From NCBI GenBank assembly GCA_964584255.1, contig CAZOZM010000004.1, forward strand, positions 80,919-144,918: DNA of 64,000 nt, in the 5' to 3' direction. Shown one piece after another: positions 17,888 to 27,043 of the stretch. Under the pieces are notes generated by a model that saw only the letters and a program-made list of their open reading frames with translations, did no database searches and was not told the DNA's origin. A program made the translations under genes and the position numbers. Position 1 is the first letter of the stretch. Each line of letters opens with the position of its first letter. The stretch comes from UBA3775 sp964584255 (GTDB lineage: Bacteria; Bacillota; Clostridia; Lachnospirales; Lachnospiraceae).

Positions 17888-18643
17888 TTAGTCGTAATAC
17901 CATTGATCTTTATTCTTTGTTTCCGTTTCTTCCGTTTCCTCTTTTGTCTCTGATTCCCTGTTTGCTGCAGGTCCGAGATACTTGAGTTCACCATCATCAC
18001 CGTCATCCGCAGTATTTTCTATCGGAGCTTCAAACTTAGGCATGTAAACTGCAAATACCTTTTCAATCAAAAATGAGGAAAGCATTGTATATAATGCAGG
18101 ACCTATAATAATCAGAAACGGTATACATATGTAACTCAAAAAGATGCATCCTGCAAACATTGCAAGCAATAAAACAGTATAGATAAAGAATCTTACTGCC
18201 ATAAGATAAGAAAAAACGAAATAATTAGGGAATGTAAAACTGAATCTTGATAAAACCGGAAAAAAATACAGCATCATACTGACAAGAAACAGTGCAATTA
18301 TGGCTACAAGCCAAAACATAAGCTGATTGCTTCCGCCCTGTGCCGCTTTATCCCAAAGCATATACATTGATAAAGCGCTTCCGGAAATAAAAACAAGAAA
18401 AATCATCCAACCGGCAATGCCCTGAAGCAGATTCTGCTTAAAAGAATGAAAGAAGTTTCTCATCAGATAGCCTCTTTCTTTTCTTATTGTTTTAACGGTT
18501 GCATAATACATTGCGGTACATGCAGGTCCTATTGTTACTATAGGCAGACAGCATATAAGAAAAACAACGTTTAAGATAACCATATCCGCAAATTTATTTA
18601 AGTATTTCCAGAACGCTCTGTCCTGATCAAAAAGTGAACCCAT
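17888..18643 (-). CDS. DUF624 (YesL-like) membrane protein
   Basis: 251 residues. The N-terminus (KYLNKFADMVILNVVFLICC, then LPIVTIGPACTAMYY) is diagnostic of DUF624, a family often found beside carbohydrate ABC transporters and glycosidases. Five or six transmembrane helices fill residues 20-195, followed by an acidic tail rich in Glu and Thr ending WYYD. It lies 41 bp upstream of glgB in the same direction. Biochemical role is not established. Confidence 0.85.
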   Translation of the reverse strand: MGSLFDQDRAFWKYLNKFADMVILNVVFLICCLPIVTIGPACTAMYYATVKTIRKERGYLMRNFFHSFKQNLLQGIAGWMIFLVFISGSALSMYMLWDKAAQGGSNQLMFWLVAIIALFLVSMMLYFFPVLSRFSFTFPNYFVFSYLMAVRFFIYTVLLLAMFAGCIFLSYICIPFLIIIGPALYTMLSSFLIEKVFAVYMPKFEAPIENTADDGDDGELKYLGPAANRESETKEETEETETKNKDQWYYD

Positions 18644-18756
18644 TCGTTAATAATTCCTTTACTTTTTTTCTAAATAAGTATACCATTACCATCCATTCAA
18701 ATCAACCCTGGCAGTCATTTATTTAATCAGGGTCAATACACCGGCAACAATTTTTT

Positions 18757-19074
18757 CTACACAAGCAGAAACCAGTATATACTGAATATCGCAAAACATA
18801 CTGCTGCGACGCCAGCACTTACGGCCGGATACTTTTCTTCCTCTTCCGTGATATTTTCTCCTCTTGTTATCTTCTTCCAGATAAAAACGGTTGCACCTGC
18901 TGCCATTGCCATAAACAGAATTATCACTCCGTATATGGTTATCTGAAGGCAGCTTGTAAGTAAATCCACGGAATACCCCTTGCGGATATGTCCGAGCCAT
19001 ATTCTGTGTACTACAATATTTACCACTGAACAAAATGCCAGCAGCCAGTGAATCATGTTAAGCTTAAATCTCAT
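18757..19074 (-). CDS. Small three-helix membrane protein
   Basis: 105 residues with hydrophobic segments at about 8-25, 40-65 and 85-104, and a charged loop (KKITRGENITEEEEK). No family recognised. The Shine-Dalgarno is weak (AAGGA directly adjoining ATG 19074), so the start could be ATG 19059. An overlapping reading frame (18719-19033) is rejected because it is arginine-rich and without hydrophobic pattern. Confidence 0.55.
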   Translation of the reverse strand: MRFKLNMIHWLLAFCSVVNIVVHRIWLGHIRKGYSVDLLTSCLQITIYGVIILFMAMAAGATVFIWKKITRGENITEEEEKYPAVSAGVAAVCFAIFSIYWFLLV

Positions 19075-19121
19075 TCCTTATTTCATCTTCCTTCCGTATT
19101 TTCTTCATACAGTCAATAAAG

Positions 19122-19961
19122 CTATGGTGTCCGCATTTCATAAAAGACTTCCGAGACTTCATATCCTGCTTCAAGATAAAGATTAATTGCCTTATAATTA
19201 TCTCCATACACTGTAAGTCTTGCATTTTTGACAGCCATCCCATACAGCCTGTCATGCAGATAATCAAGCATTTCCGCTGCATATCCCTGCTCTCTGTATT
19301 CCAAATCGGTAAACACACGGTCAATAAAAGCACTTTCACCGGTAACTTTTACTTCTGCCGAAGATATGATTTCTTCTTCTCTGTTTATGATTATATCACT
19401 TCCGGTTTTCATTTCGTAGAGAAGTCTCTCTTTTTTTACGCCCGTTCCGAACGCCCGGCTGTTGACCGCAAGATACTCTTCAACCAAGTCATCGTCACCT
19501 GCTTCAATCGTCATATATTCAGAAAACTCTTCATCAATCAAATCTTCTTCCGTTATTTCTCTTTCCATGGAAAAAAGAGTTTTTTTCAATATGAACCCTT
19601 CCCGCAGGTAAAAATCCGGTGCGACAATCCCCTTACAGAACACCCTCAGGACCTTTTTAAACGCATTTTCACCGTTTTCCTGCAGGTCTGATATCATTCT
19701 GCTGATAATCATGTCCGTAATTTCTACCGTTTTCTCCCCGCCATCGGTATATATATCCGCATCAAATATTATTTCCGAATCCACTGACGGTTCTGAATCA
19801 CATGCCATGATTCCGGCTCCGCACAGCCAGCCTTTTTCATTAACCACTACCATAGTAGAATCATTATAAATCGGGCACATCTGAAGTTTTTGATAAAGTT
19901 CCTCCGACAGCTTACGGACTTCATTTTTTTCCACGTCTTTTATATGCTTTATTTCATACAT
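19122..19961 (-). CDS. GNAT-family N-acetyltransferase
   Basis: 279 residues. The C-terminal half carries the GNAT acetyl-CoA motif (DLEYREQGYAAEMLDYLHDR, about 215-240) and the following beta-strand and LYLEAGY helix. The N-terminal half (about 1-140) looks like a second, degenerate GNAT fold, since it includes FYLREGFILKKT. It may therefore be a tandem-GNAT protein with one active site. GGAG lies 10 bases before ATG 19961. Substrate unknown; no operon partner identifies it. Confidence 0.8.
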   Translation of the reverse strand: MYEIKHIKDVEKNEVRKLSEELYQKLQMCPIYNDSTMVVVNEKGWLCGAGIMACDSEPSVDSEIIFDADIYTDGGEKTVEITDMIISRMISDLQENGENAFKKVLRVFCKGIVAPDFYLREGFILKKTLFSMEREITEEDLIDEEFSEYMTIEAGDDDLVEEYLAVNSRAFGTGVKKERLLYEMKTGSDIIINREEEIISSAEVKVTGESAFIDRVFTDLEYREQGYAAEMLDYLHDRLYGMAVKNARLTVYGDNYKAINLYLEAGYEVSEVFYEMRTP

Positions 19962-20059
19962 ATATTTTCAGCTCCTCAAAAATGTACAGGCAGGTTCTTT
20001 CTGCCCGCTTTAATTTATTTTAGCATGACGTGGAAAAAAAACAAAGTCAATAAATCTTT

Positions 20060-22243
20060 TTATTCCATACTGCTCATTTCCAACTGAGCCGATACTAATC
20101 TGTAATAAATGCCTTTTTTCTCCATCAGCTCGTCATGACTTCCGACCTCAGCAATGTTTCCTTCATCCAGAACAACAAGTCTGTCCGCATCCTTCAAGGT
20201 GGAAAGTCTGTGGGCAATGGCAAATGTCGTACAGCCTTCCCTTAGTCTCTCCAGCGCCTTCTGTATAAGATATTCACTTTCCGTATCAAGGTTAGATGTG
20301 GCCTCATCCAGAATCAGAATCTTAGGTTTGTTAAGTATGGCTCTCGCAATTGACAGTCGCTGTCTTTCTCCTCCGGAAAGATTATAGCCATGCTCACCGA
20401 CATAGGTATTGTATCCATCCGGTGTCTTAATTATAAAATCATGGGCATTGGCCATTTTTGCAGCCATAATAATTTCTTCTTCTGTAGCATCAGGCTTTGC
20501 AAATTTCAGATTGTTATATATTGTTCCCGCAAACAGGAAGTTCTCCTGAAGAACAACTCCCAGCTGAGAATGAAAATCTGCCAGTCTGATATTTCTGATA
20601 TCTTTTCCGTCAATGAGAATACTTCCGTCATCCGTATCATAAAGCCTCATCAGAAGGTTAATGATAGTTGATTTTCCCGTTCCCGAAAGTCCGACAAGAC
20701 CTATCATCTCTCCCTCTTTTACGGTAAGACTGATATCATTTAATACCGGCTCATAGGAGCGGTAACCGAATCTCACCCTGTTGAACTCAACTTCACCCTT
20801 AATTTCATGGTTTTCCGAAATATCGGTATCCGCAATTTCCGGTTCCTCGTCAAGAATGTCATAAATTCTTTCAAGACTTGTAAAAAGCTGGGTAATTCTT
20901 CTTGGAAGGAATGTCATCCATTCAAGCGGTCCATAGAGAATCCATGCATAACTTATCATCTGCAAAAGTTTTCCGGCTGTCATTTCGCCATCTAAAACCA
21001 TTTTGCCTCCGAAAAGTGTTATTGCATAAATTCCCATACTCATGAGAAACGTGAGACATGGGTAAAAACTTGCCCAGAATTTCTCGTTTTTCTTCTGAAT
21101 TACGCAGAATTCTCCCGTGAGCCTCTCAAAATTTGCCGACTCCTCATCTTCGGTTCCAAAGCTTTTTACTACTCTCATACCGCTTATAACATCCTGAAGT
21201 GATGAATTTATTCTGTCAGAATGAACCCACTGTGTATGAAAACGCCTGTGTATATTTTTGTAAAAGGCCATCGAAATCCCGAGTGACACCGGCATGAATA
21301 TTACTGAAATTATTGTAAGTTTCACGTCTATGCCAAGCATTACGATAATTGCAAATATCATATTGATTATACATGTCAGCATTCCTGAAAAAGCTTCTTC
21401 CATGAAGCCGCTTATTTCTTTCGTATCACTTGTCATACGATTCATTATTACACCGGGTCTTCTGTTGGTTATAAATGACATTGAAACCTGCTGTATTTTC
21501 AGGTAAAGCTTTTCCCTTATGTCCTTGGACACGCCGGTTCCCACTTTATTACACAACCAGTATTTAACGGTTTCAAAAAGAATGTTTACGACCGTCAATA
21601 CGATCATCACCGCAACAAAGACAATTATTGTTTTAACGGTACCTCTGCCCGTCATCAGGTAATCATCAATAAACACCTGCTGAATCTTCGGTTTTATGAG
21701 CGCAACCGCCGAAATTCCGAACATAAGAAATGCAATAATTATAAGACCCACCTTATAAGCGGCACAAAGTGAGACAAACTTCATAAAAGTGCCATTGCCC
21801 CTGTCGCATGAAGGACAGGTTCTTTTTCCCCTCATCGGTCTTCCGCATATCGGGCATGTTCCCTCGGTTTCACGGCTCACAACCATCTTATCCACGCCAT
21901 CACGAATGTTAATAACACCTCTCGTTATATAGGCGATTCTTGAAACATGTTTCATTGAAAATCTGGCGACAAGTTCCTCATAATCTCTTGAATATCTTTT
22001 TATTACCAGGCATCCCTGTCCTACCATTGCCTCGCATTTTATCTTTTCAATATCACTGATATCTATTGCTTCATGCTTGTGGTCTTCAAAGATATGTACT
22101 TTATGATTATTTACCGCCAAATATCCTTTATCAAAAAGCATTCCGCTTCCATCAATATCAAAAGGTGAACAGTATTTTATGCTGCCCTCCCCAGAAGGTA
22201 TCTTATCCTCAAAAAAGGACGGAAGCTTCATATTAAGTTCCAT
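20060..22243 (-). CDS. ABC exporter half-transporter with N-terminal PH-like and zinc-ribbon domains
   Basis: 727 residues from ATG 22243 (GGAGG five bases upstream). Residues 1-115 form a predicted beta-rich domain resembling bacterial PH/GRAM folds; residues 130-146 are a zinc ribbon (Cys130, 133, 143, 146). Six transmembrane helices (about 160-445) of the type I exporter kind follow, then a canonical NBD: Walker A GLSGTGKS (518-525), signature LSGGERQ, Walker B ILILDEATS and H-loop IAHRLSTL. It shares its layout with the 22936-25281 protein, so the two probably form a heterodimer. The DUF1854 gene lies between them. Substrate unknown. Confidence 0.88.
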   Translation of the reverse strand: MELNMKLPSFFEDKIPSGEGSIKYCSPFDIDGSGMLFDKGYLAVNNHKVHIFEDHKHEAIDISDIEKIKCEAMVGQGCLVIKRYSRDYEELVARFSMKHVSRIAYITRGVINIRDGVDKMVVSRETEGTCPICGRPMRGKRTCPSCDRGNGTFMKFVSLCAAYKVGLIIIAFLMFGISAVALIKPKIQQVFIDDYLMTGRGTVKTIIVFVAVMIVLTVVNILFETVKYWLCNKVGTGVSKDIREKLYLKIQQVSMSFITNRRPGVIMNRMTSDTKEISGFMEEAFSGMLTCIINMIFAIIVMLGIDVKLTIISVIFMPVSLGISMAFYKNIHRRFHTQWVHSDRINSSLQDVISGMRVVKSFGTEDEESANFERLTGEFCVIQKKNEKFWASFYPCLTFLMSMGIYAITLFGGKMVLDGEMTAGKLLQMISYAWILYGPLEWMTFLPRRITQLFTSLERIYDILDEEPEIADTDISENHEIKGEVEFNRVRFGYRSYEPVLNDISLTVKEGEMIGLVGLSGTGKSTIINLLMRLYDTDDGSILIDGKDIRNIRLADFHSQLGVVLQENFLFAGTIYNNLKFAKPDATEEEIIMAAKMANAHDFIIKTPDGYNTYVGEHGYNLSGGERQRLSIARAILNKPKILILDEATSNLDTESEYLIQKALERLREGCTTFAIAHRLSTLKDADRLVVLDEGNIAEVGSHDELMEKKGIYYRLVSAQLEMSSME

Positions 22244-22331
22244 ATATTCCTCCAGTCCGGCGGACATTTGGCAATCCGCCTTCTGTTACATTTTCCCGGA
22301 TAATTTCCGATGCTTTACTTTTTCCGTCACA

Positions 22332-22877
22332 TTACAGGAACAGATCCAGTTTTTTCAGTTCCTTTGCCGACAGTTTTGTAAAATCCGGTATTTCAAACCT
22401 GTTATCATCCAAATCCGTTATGAGTATTCTGGTATCCGTCAGGTAAACCACGCTGGACGAGTTCATCTTGGCAGCAAATTTACATCTGCCTCTGTTTGTC
22501 TCAACATCCCAATATGAGAATCCGAATTCATCCTTTATATTATAGATTTTTGTTATCTCCGGAATAAAATACCTTAAACCGAGCTGTTCCTTTATAATCA
22601 AGGCAGTATCGGCATCTACATCTGTAGACAAATCCTTTATTATACCGATTTCCTTTGCCTTTTCATTGCTTTCCCTTACAGAAATAAACCTGTCAGGATC
22701 AGCAAACGGAAAGCCGGCATAAAAACTTACTCTGTCATACTTTTCATTTTCCATTTCAAGGGAAACAAATCCGCCCTGTGTTTTTCTGAACAGCGTATTA
22801 TTTCTGTCAAGATAACGCATCCTGAGCATCTGATTTGTTTCTTCTTCCATTGACTTTAAATCAAATTCTTTATCCAT
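22332..22877 (-). CDS. DUF1854 domain protein
   Basis: 181 residues, no signal or membrane segment. The central block GLRYFIPEITKIYNIKDEFG, then YSYWDVETNRG and the closing beta-hairpins, match DUF1854, a family known from ABC-transporter neighbourhoods, including cyanophycin-associated ones. Here it sits between two ABC exporters with gaps of 88 and 54 bp, so all three are probably one operon. AGAGG lies seven bases before ATG 22877. It is likely a cytosolic accessory or regulatory subunit of the exporter; that is inference. Confidence 0.8.
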   Translation of the reverse strand: MDKEFDLKSMEEETNQMLRMRYLDRNNTLFRKTQGGFVSLEMENEKYDRVSFYAGFPFADPDRFISVRESNEKAKEIGIIKDLSTDVDADTALIIKEQLGLRYFIPEITKIYNIKDEFGFSYWDVETNRGRCKFAAKMNSSSVVYLTDTRILITDLDDNRFEIPDFTKLSAKELKKLDLFL

Positions 22878-22935
22878 AAAATAACCTCTTTTCCACTAAA
22901 CCGGCACTCTGCCGCTCTTAATCCGCCGCCTGAAA

Positions 22936-25281
22936 TCAGTCTCTGAGAGAGAGTGCCTTTGTCTGAAGTTCCCTAAGCTTATAGTAGGTTCCCTTCAATG
23001 CCGTCAGTTCCTCATGAGTTCCTTCCTCGGTCACCTTTCCGTCATCAATAACGACAAGATGTGCCGCATCCTTCAATGTTGACAGTCTGTGTGCTATTGA
23101 AATCGTAGTTCTGTCCTTAATAAGATAGTCTATCGACTTTGCAATTGCCTGTTCCGTTTCCGTATCAACTGCCGAGGTTGCCTCGTCAAGAATGAGAATC
23201 TTCGGATTACACAAAATTGCCCTGGCAATGGAAATTCTCTGCTTCTCTCCTCCCGACAGCGTCCTTCCGGATGAGCCTATTATCGTGTCATATCCATATG
23301 GCATTTTACATATAAAATCATGTGCTCCGGCAAGCTTGGCAGCATTTACCACCTCGTCATTGCCTGCATCTTTTCTGGCATATCGTATATTATCTGCCAC
23401 TGTTCCCATAAACATATATGATTCCTGAGATACCATCGCTATATTTCCTCTTAACGTGGAAAATGAAAGATCCCTGACATCAATACCGTCAATCAGAACC
23501 TGTCCTTCGTCCGGATCATACAATCTGCTTATTAGATTAACTATAGTAGTCTTTCCGGCACCGCTTCGGCCTACAATACCAAGCATTTCTCCATTTTTTG
23601 CCTTAAAGCTGACATTCTTCAGAACCGGTTTATTCTCTTCATAGCCGAAAGTTACGTTTCTGAGCTCAACGTCCCCTTTAAGTTCTTTTAGCTCAATTGC
23701 ATTTTCCTTTTCCGATATATCCGGAACCGCATCAATAATTTCATATATTCTTTCAGCAGCATTCATGCAGTCAGTATACCATCTTATGAAATGCGAAAAG
23801 AAATCCATTGGTCCGTTAAGCTGATTTACATATCCCGAAAAAGTAATAAGTACACCAAGTGTCAGATTTCCTTTTATGAGTACAAGATAAGCTCCCACTG
23901 CCCATACCATAAGTGAGGCAAGTATTTCAGCACTGTTATAAATCTGATAAAACTTATTGTCATACTCAACCACGGCAAGTTCTGACTCACGGACTCTGTT
24001 ATTGGATTTTTCAAATCGCTTAACTTCGCTCTCCTCCTGACCGAAAGCCTTAACAACTCTCGCACCCATAAGATTGTCATTTATCTTTGAATTCAGTGTC
24101 CTGTTTGCACGATGTCTCCTTCCGTATCTGTGCCACAGTTTAGGAAGCATAAACCAACTGATAAGGAAACATACAGGCATGAATATAAGCGATACAACGG
24201 CAAGAAGCACATTAAGCCTGAACATTATTACGGCGGTTGCCACAATAGAAAGTATGTTGATTACAAAATATGGCAGACCGTCTATAAAAAAACCGAGTAC
24301 GGAATCCGCATCACCCAGGACTCTTGTCATCAGTGAACCCGTCTGTTTACTGTTGTAAAACCGTAATGACAGCTTTCCCATTGCATTGAAAACATCATTC
24401 TTCATGTCTTTTACCAGTTCCGGTGATATTATAGCCGTAAGTCTTCCCTGAATTATTCCGGCAAGCTGTCTTAACAGTTTTGTTCCTACCATCATGAGTA
24501 CAATTACAATAAGTGCGGTAAAAACATTTCCTCCCGGAATACCGAGTTTTTCAATGAATCCGTTATCGGAAGCCAGTACCTTATCGTAAAGAATCGTTCC
24601 GTTTAAATATGGCCAGATAAGATCCAATATGGCAATAAGGATGAAACACAGGAATTCAACTGCTATTTTCTTCCAATGCTTTTTAAGGTATCCCAGAGTT
24701 CTAAGAAAAATCGAGCCCTTGTTCATACAGTGAGGACATATTTTTCTTTCAGGATCCGGATACATGTGGCCACAATGCGGACAATATCCATCCTTTTCCT
24801 CCTCCGCAAAGGTTTCATCACATACCTTTCCATTTTCTTTAAACTCACTGTATGCTTTGCAGAGTTTACCTGCCCCTCCGGTACACCGGTTTGAAAAAAC
24901 GGCAATAATCCCGTCTTTTCCTTCATCCTCTCCTATGGCAACGAGGTTTCCTCCTACAACATTTCTTTCAATTTTAATTTCTTTTGTGGAATCAGTATCG
25001 AAAATCCTGATATCATATGTATCCTCTTCCGGAAAATATTTCTGTTTGAGACTGTCAGTTCCTCTGTAAAAACGTATTTCGTCATTCCTCAGTCTGCATA
25101 CTGCCGACACAATATGGTTTTTTCCGAAAAAAACAAACCCTTTGGTAAATCTGCACTCTTCATCCAGATCAACCGGAATTATGTATATCATTTCTTCAAC
25201 ATTTATATTCTTTTTCTTTAGAGAGTCCTTTAGACCTGACGGGATTTTTTTGTTCCCGAATACAATCGGTCCTTTATTCAT
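22936..25281 (-). CDS. ABC exporter half-transporter, partner with PH-like and zinc-ribbon domains
   Basis: About 781 residues. ATG 25281 is chosen because GAGGG lies five bases upstream; ATG 25284 and 25293 are in frame alternatives. Residues 1-150 are beta-rich and unlike the exporter core; Cys167, 170, 182 and 185 form a zinc ribbon (YCPHCG...ICPHC). Six transmembrane helices precede a complete NBD: GRSGAGKTT, LSGGEKQ, ILILDEATSAVD and IAHRLSTL. Both halves of the system therefore look ATP-hydrolysing. It is the first gene of the operon and lies downstream of a structured RNA with its own terminator. Confidence 0.88.
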   Translation of the reverse strand: MNKGPIVFGNKKIPSGLKDSLKKKNINVEEMIYIIPVDLDEECRFTKGFVFFGKNHIVSAVCRLRNDEIRFYRGTDSLKQKYFPEEDTYDIRIFDTDSTKEIKIERNVVGGNLVAIGEDEGKDGIIAVFSNRCTGGAGKLCKAYSEFKENGKVCDETFAEEEKDGYCPHCGHMYPDPERKICPHCMNKGSIFLRTLGYLKKHWKKIAVEFLCFILIAILDLIWPYLNGTILYDKVLASDNGFIEKLGIPGGNVFTALIVIVLMMVGTKLLRQLAGIIQGRLTAIISPELVKDMKNDVFNAMGKLSLRFYNSKQTGSLMTRVLGDADSVLGFFIDGLPYFVINILSIVATAVIMFRLNVLLAVVSLIFMPVCFLISWFMLPKLWHRYGRRHRANRTLNSKINDNLMGARVVKAFGQEESEVKRFEKSNNRVRESELAVVEYDNKFYQIYNSAEILASLMVWAVGAYLVLIKGNLTLGVLITFSGYVNQLNGPMDFFSHFIRWYTDCMNAAERIYEIIDAVPDISEKENAIELKELKGDVELRNVTFGYEENKPVLKNVSFKAKNGEMLGIVGRSGAGKTTIVNLISRLYDPDEGQVLIDGIDVRDLSFSTLRGNIAMVSQESYMFMGTVADNIRYARKDAGNDEVVNAAKLAGAHDFICKMPYGYDTIIGSSGRTLSGGEKQRISIARAILCNPKILILDEATSAVDTETEQAIAKSIDYLIKDRTTISIAHRLSTLKDAAHLVVIDDGKVTEEGTHEELTALKGTYYKLRELQTKALSLRD

Positions 25282-25371
25282 CATATCCCTCATTTCCGGG
25301 CATCAGTTCTGCCCAAACAAACAATCAATCAGTAGTAAATAAGCAAATCAAAAATCATATATTTCGCAATA

Positions 25372-25404
25372 AATTTATCAGCTTTTCAGACAAAACTGAT
25401 AAAA
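25372..25404 (-). promoter_or_regulatory. AT-rich hairpin between the structured RNA and the ABC operon
   Basis: TTTATCAG/CTGATAAA arms enclosing TTTT/AAAA, just after the T-run of the 25410-25434 terminator on the minus strand. It may be part of an expression platform or just a second, weak terminator. Confidence 0.35.
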
Positions 25405-25572
25405 GGACAAAAAACCTGCCCTCAGGCAGGTTTTTCAGCGGATTACAGCCATCCGCATTTGCTACTTCTTCTAACCTGATAACCCATCTGCATTTTATCA
25501 TAAAGATGAAACAGCCTTTTGATAAAATTCCGGTTCCGCATCAACTTGTACAAAACCGTTTTCGTGGTTAGT
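25405..25572 (-). ncRNA. Candidate structured RNA (small RNA or riboswitch-like leader)
   Basis: About 165 nt on the minus strand, between a promoter and a terminator. By eye: P1 CTAACC (25571-25566)/GGTTAG (25476-25471) encloses P2 CGGTT/AACCG (25558-25554 with 25535-25531) and a nine-base P3 (25528-25520 with 25500-25492). P4 GCGGAT/ATCCGC (25456-25451 with 25443-25438) follows, then the terminator. No open frame of note runs through it. I could not match it to TPP, lysine, SAM, purine, c-di-GMP, guanidine-I, T-box or 6S RNA consensus features. It may act in trans, or control the ABC/DUF1854 operon that begins 120 bp downstream. Confidence 0.55.
25410..25434 (-). terminator. Rho-independent terminator of the structured RNA
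   Basis: Ten-base stem AAAACCTGCC/GGCAGGTTTT with a CTCA loop and six T on the minus strand. It could also catch lysA read-through. Confidence 0.85.
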
Positions 25573-25575
25573 CCG

Positions 25576-25605
25576 ATTATATAATAAGCTTTTGGAAAAG
25601 GGCAA
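25576..25605 (-). promoter_or_regulatory. Promoter of the structured RNA
   Basis: Minus-strand TTGCCC (25605-25600), 18-base spacer, perfect TATAAT (25581-25576), only 10 bases after the lysA stop codon. The predicted start falls at the 5' arm of P1. Confidence 0.65.
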
Positions 25606-25614
25606 AATTCCCCC

Positions 25615-26886
25615 TTAGTTTATATATGGTTTCATAAGTTCATCAAAATCAAAAGTTCTGAAATAATCTGAAGGCGTTTCTGCCCTTCTGATAAGTTTCA
25701 CACTTCCGTCTTCTCTCAAAAGAAGCTCTGCTGACTTAAGCTTTCCATTATAATTGTATCCCATCGCAAATCCGTGTGCCCCGGTATCATGAATGACAAG
25801 ATAATCACCCATTTCTATCTCCGGCAGACTACGGTCTATTGCAAACTTATCATTATTTTCGCACAATGAGCCGACTACGTCATATATATGATCGCATGGC
25901 GCATTTTCCTTACCTAATACCGTTATGTGGTGATATGCCTTATACATTGCCGGTCTCATAAGATTTACGGCACAGGCATCAACACCAATATATTCTTTGT
26001 AAATATGCTTTTCGTGAATTGCTTTGACTACAAGTTCCCCATATGGTCCCATCATAAATCTTCCGAGTTCCGTAAATATAGCAACGTCACCCATTCCGGC
26101 CGGAACGAGAATTTCTTCGTAAACTCTTCTCACGCCCTCACCAACAGCCAATATATCCACAGGTTCCTGTTCAGGTCTGTATGGTATACCTATACCGCCG
26201 GAAAGGTTAATAAATTTAATATGAGCACCTGTTTTTTCCTTCAACTCTACCGCAAGCTCAAAAAGAGTTCTGGCCAGTGTCGGATAATAGTCACCGGCTG
26301 TGGTATTGCTTACAAGGAAAGAATGAATACCGAAATTCTTAACACCAAGTGACATAAGCTTTTTGTAGCCTTCAATCATCTGTTCCCTGGTATTTCCGTA
26401 CTTGGCATCACCCGGATTATCCATTATGCCATTTTCAAGCTCATAGATTCCGCCCGGATTGTATCGCATGCATACAGTCTCAGGGACACCACATTCCTTA
26501 TTCAGAAAATCGATATGTGTAATGTCATCAAGATTAATATAAGCTCCGAGTTCTTTTGCTTTTGTAAATTCACCTGTCGGAGTTTCATTTGAGGAAAACA
26601 TTATGTCACCTTCTCCCAATCCCACCGCTTCTGAGAGATAAAGTTCCGTAATTGATGAGCAGTCTGCTCCACAGCCTTCCTCTTTTAAGATCTGAAGAAG
26701 ATAAGGATTCGGTGTCGCCTTAACTGCAAAGAACTCCTTAAATCCCGGATTCCATGCGAAAGCCTGTTTTAATGCTCTTGCATTCTTCCTGATTCCCGCC
26801 TCATCATATATATGAAAAGGTGTAGGATAATCCTTTACAATTTCTTCAACCATTTCCTTAGTAAGAAAACTCTTCTTCATTCTCAT
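25615..26886 (-). CDS. lysA: Diaminopimelate decarboxylase
   Basis: PLP-dependent fold-III decarboxylase, last step of lysine synthesis (meso-diaminopimelate to lysine). 423 residues; PLP lysine Lys56 in FFAVKATPNP; the glycine loop LSGGIGI; the C-terminal GSLCENND motif, with Cys in the active site of the partner subunit, and DTGAHGFAMGYNYNG. GGAGG is five bases before ATG 26886, the middle of three clustered ATG codons. It has its own sigma-A promoter at 27015-27043. Related decarboxylases (carboxynorspermidine) share the fold, but length and motifs favour LysA. Confidence 0.88.
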   Translation of the reverse strand: MRMKKSFLTKEMVEEIVKDYPTPFHIYDEAGIRKNARALKQAFAWNPGFKEFFAVKATPNPYLLQILKEEGCGADCSSITELYLSEAVGLGEGDIMFSSNETPTGEFTKAKELGAYINLDDITHIDFLNKECGVPETVCMRYNPGGIYELENGIMDNPGDAKYGNTREQMIEGYKKLMSLGVKNFGIHSFLVSNTTAGDYYPTLARTLFELAVELKEKTGAHIKFINLSGGIGIPYRPEQEPVDILAVGEGVRRVYEEILVPAGMGDVAIFTELGRFMMGPYGELVVKAIHEKHIYKEYIGVDACAVNLMRPAMYKAYHHITVLGKENAPCDHIYDVVGSLCENNDKFAIDRSLPEIEMGDYLVIHDTGAHGFAMGYNYNGKLKSAELLLREDGSVKLIRRAETPSDYFRTFDFDELMKPYIN

Positions 26887-26984
26887 TCATTCCTCCCTAT
26901 GTTAATTCACATTCCGGACTCTTTATTTTCCTGATGTTTTTTTAGTTTAACAGTTTCCCCGCGTACTGCGTGACACGACCGTAT

Positions 26985-27006
26985 ACACGGTTTAACCGTA
27001 TAAACT
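26985..27006 (-). promoter_or_regulatory. Palindromic operator-like element in the lysA leader
   Basis: ACGGTT/AACCGT inverted repeat within a pair of CCGTATA direct repeats, just downstream of the lysA promoter. It could be a repressor site or a leader hairpin. The lysA leader (about 120 nt) is too short for a lysine riboswitch. Confidence 0.35.
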
Positions 27007-27014
27007 GCTTTGTC

Positions 27015-27043
27015 ATGCTATCATCTATATTTAGGTTTGTCAA
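27015..27043 (-). promoter_or_regulatory. lysA promoter
   Basis: Perfect TTGACA (27043-27038), 17-base spacer, TAGCAT (27020-27015). The -35 overlaps the parC stop codon. Confidence 0.75.

Noticed and set aside
26887..27010. Lysine riboswitch upstream of lysA
   Set aside because: The leader is about 120 nt and lacks the five-helix lysine riboswitch core.
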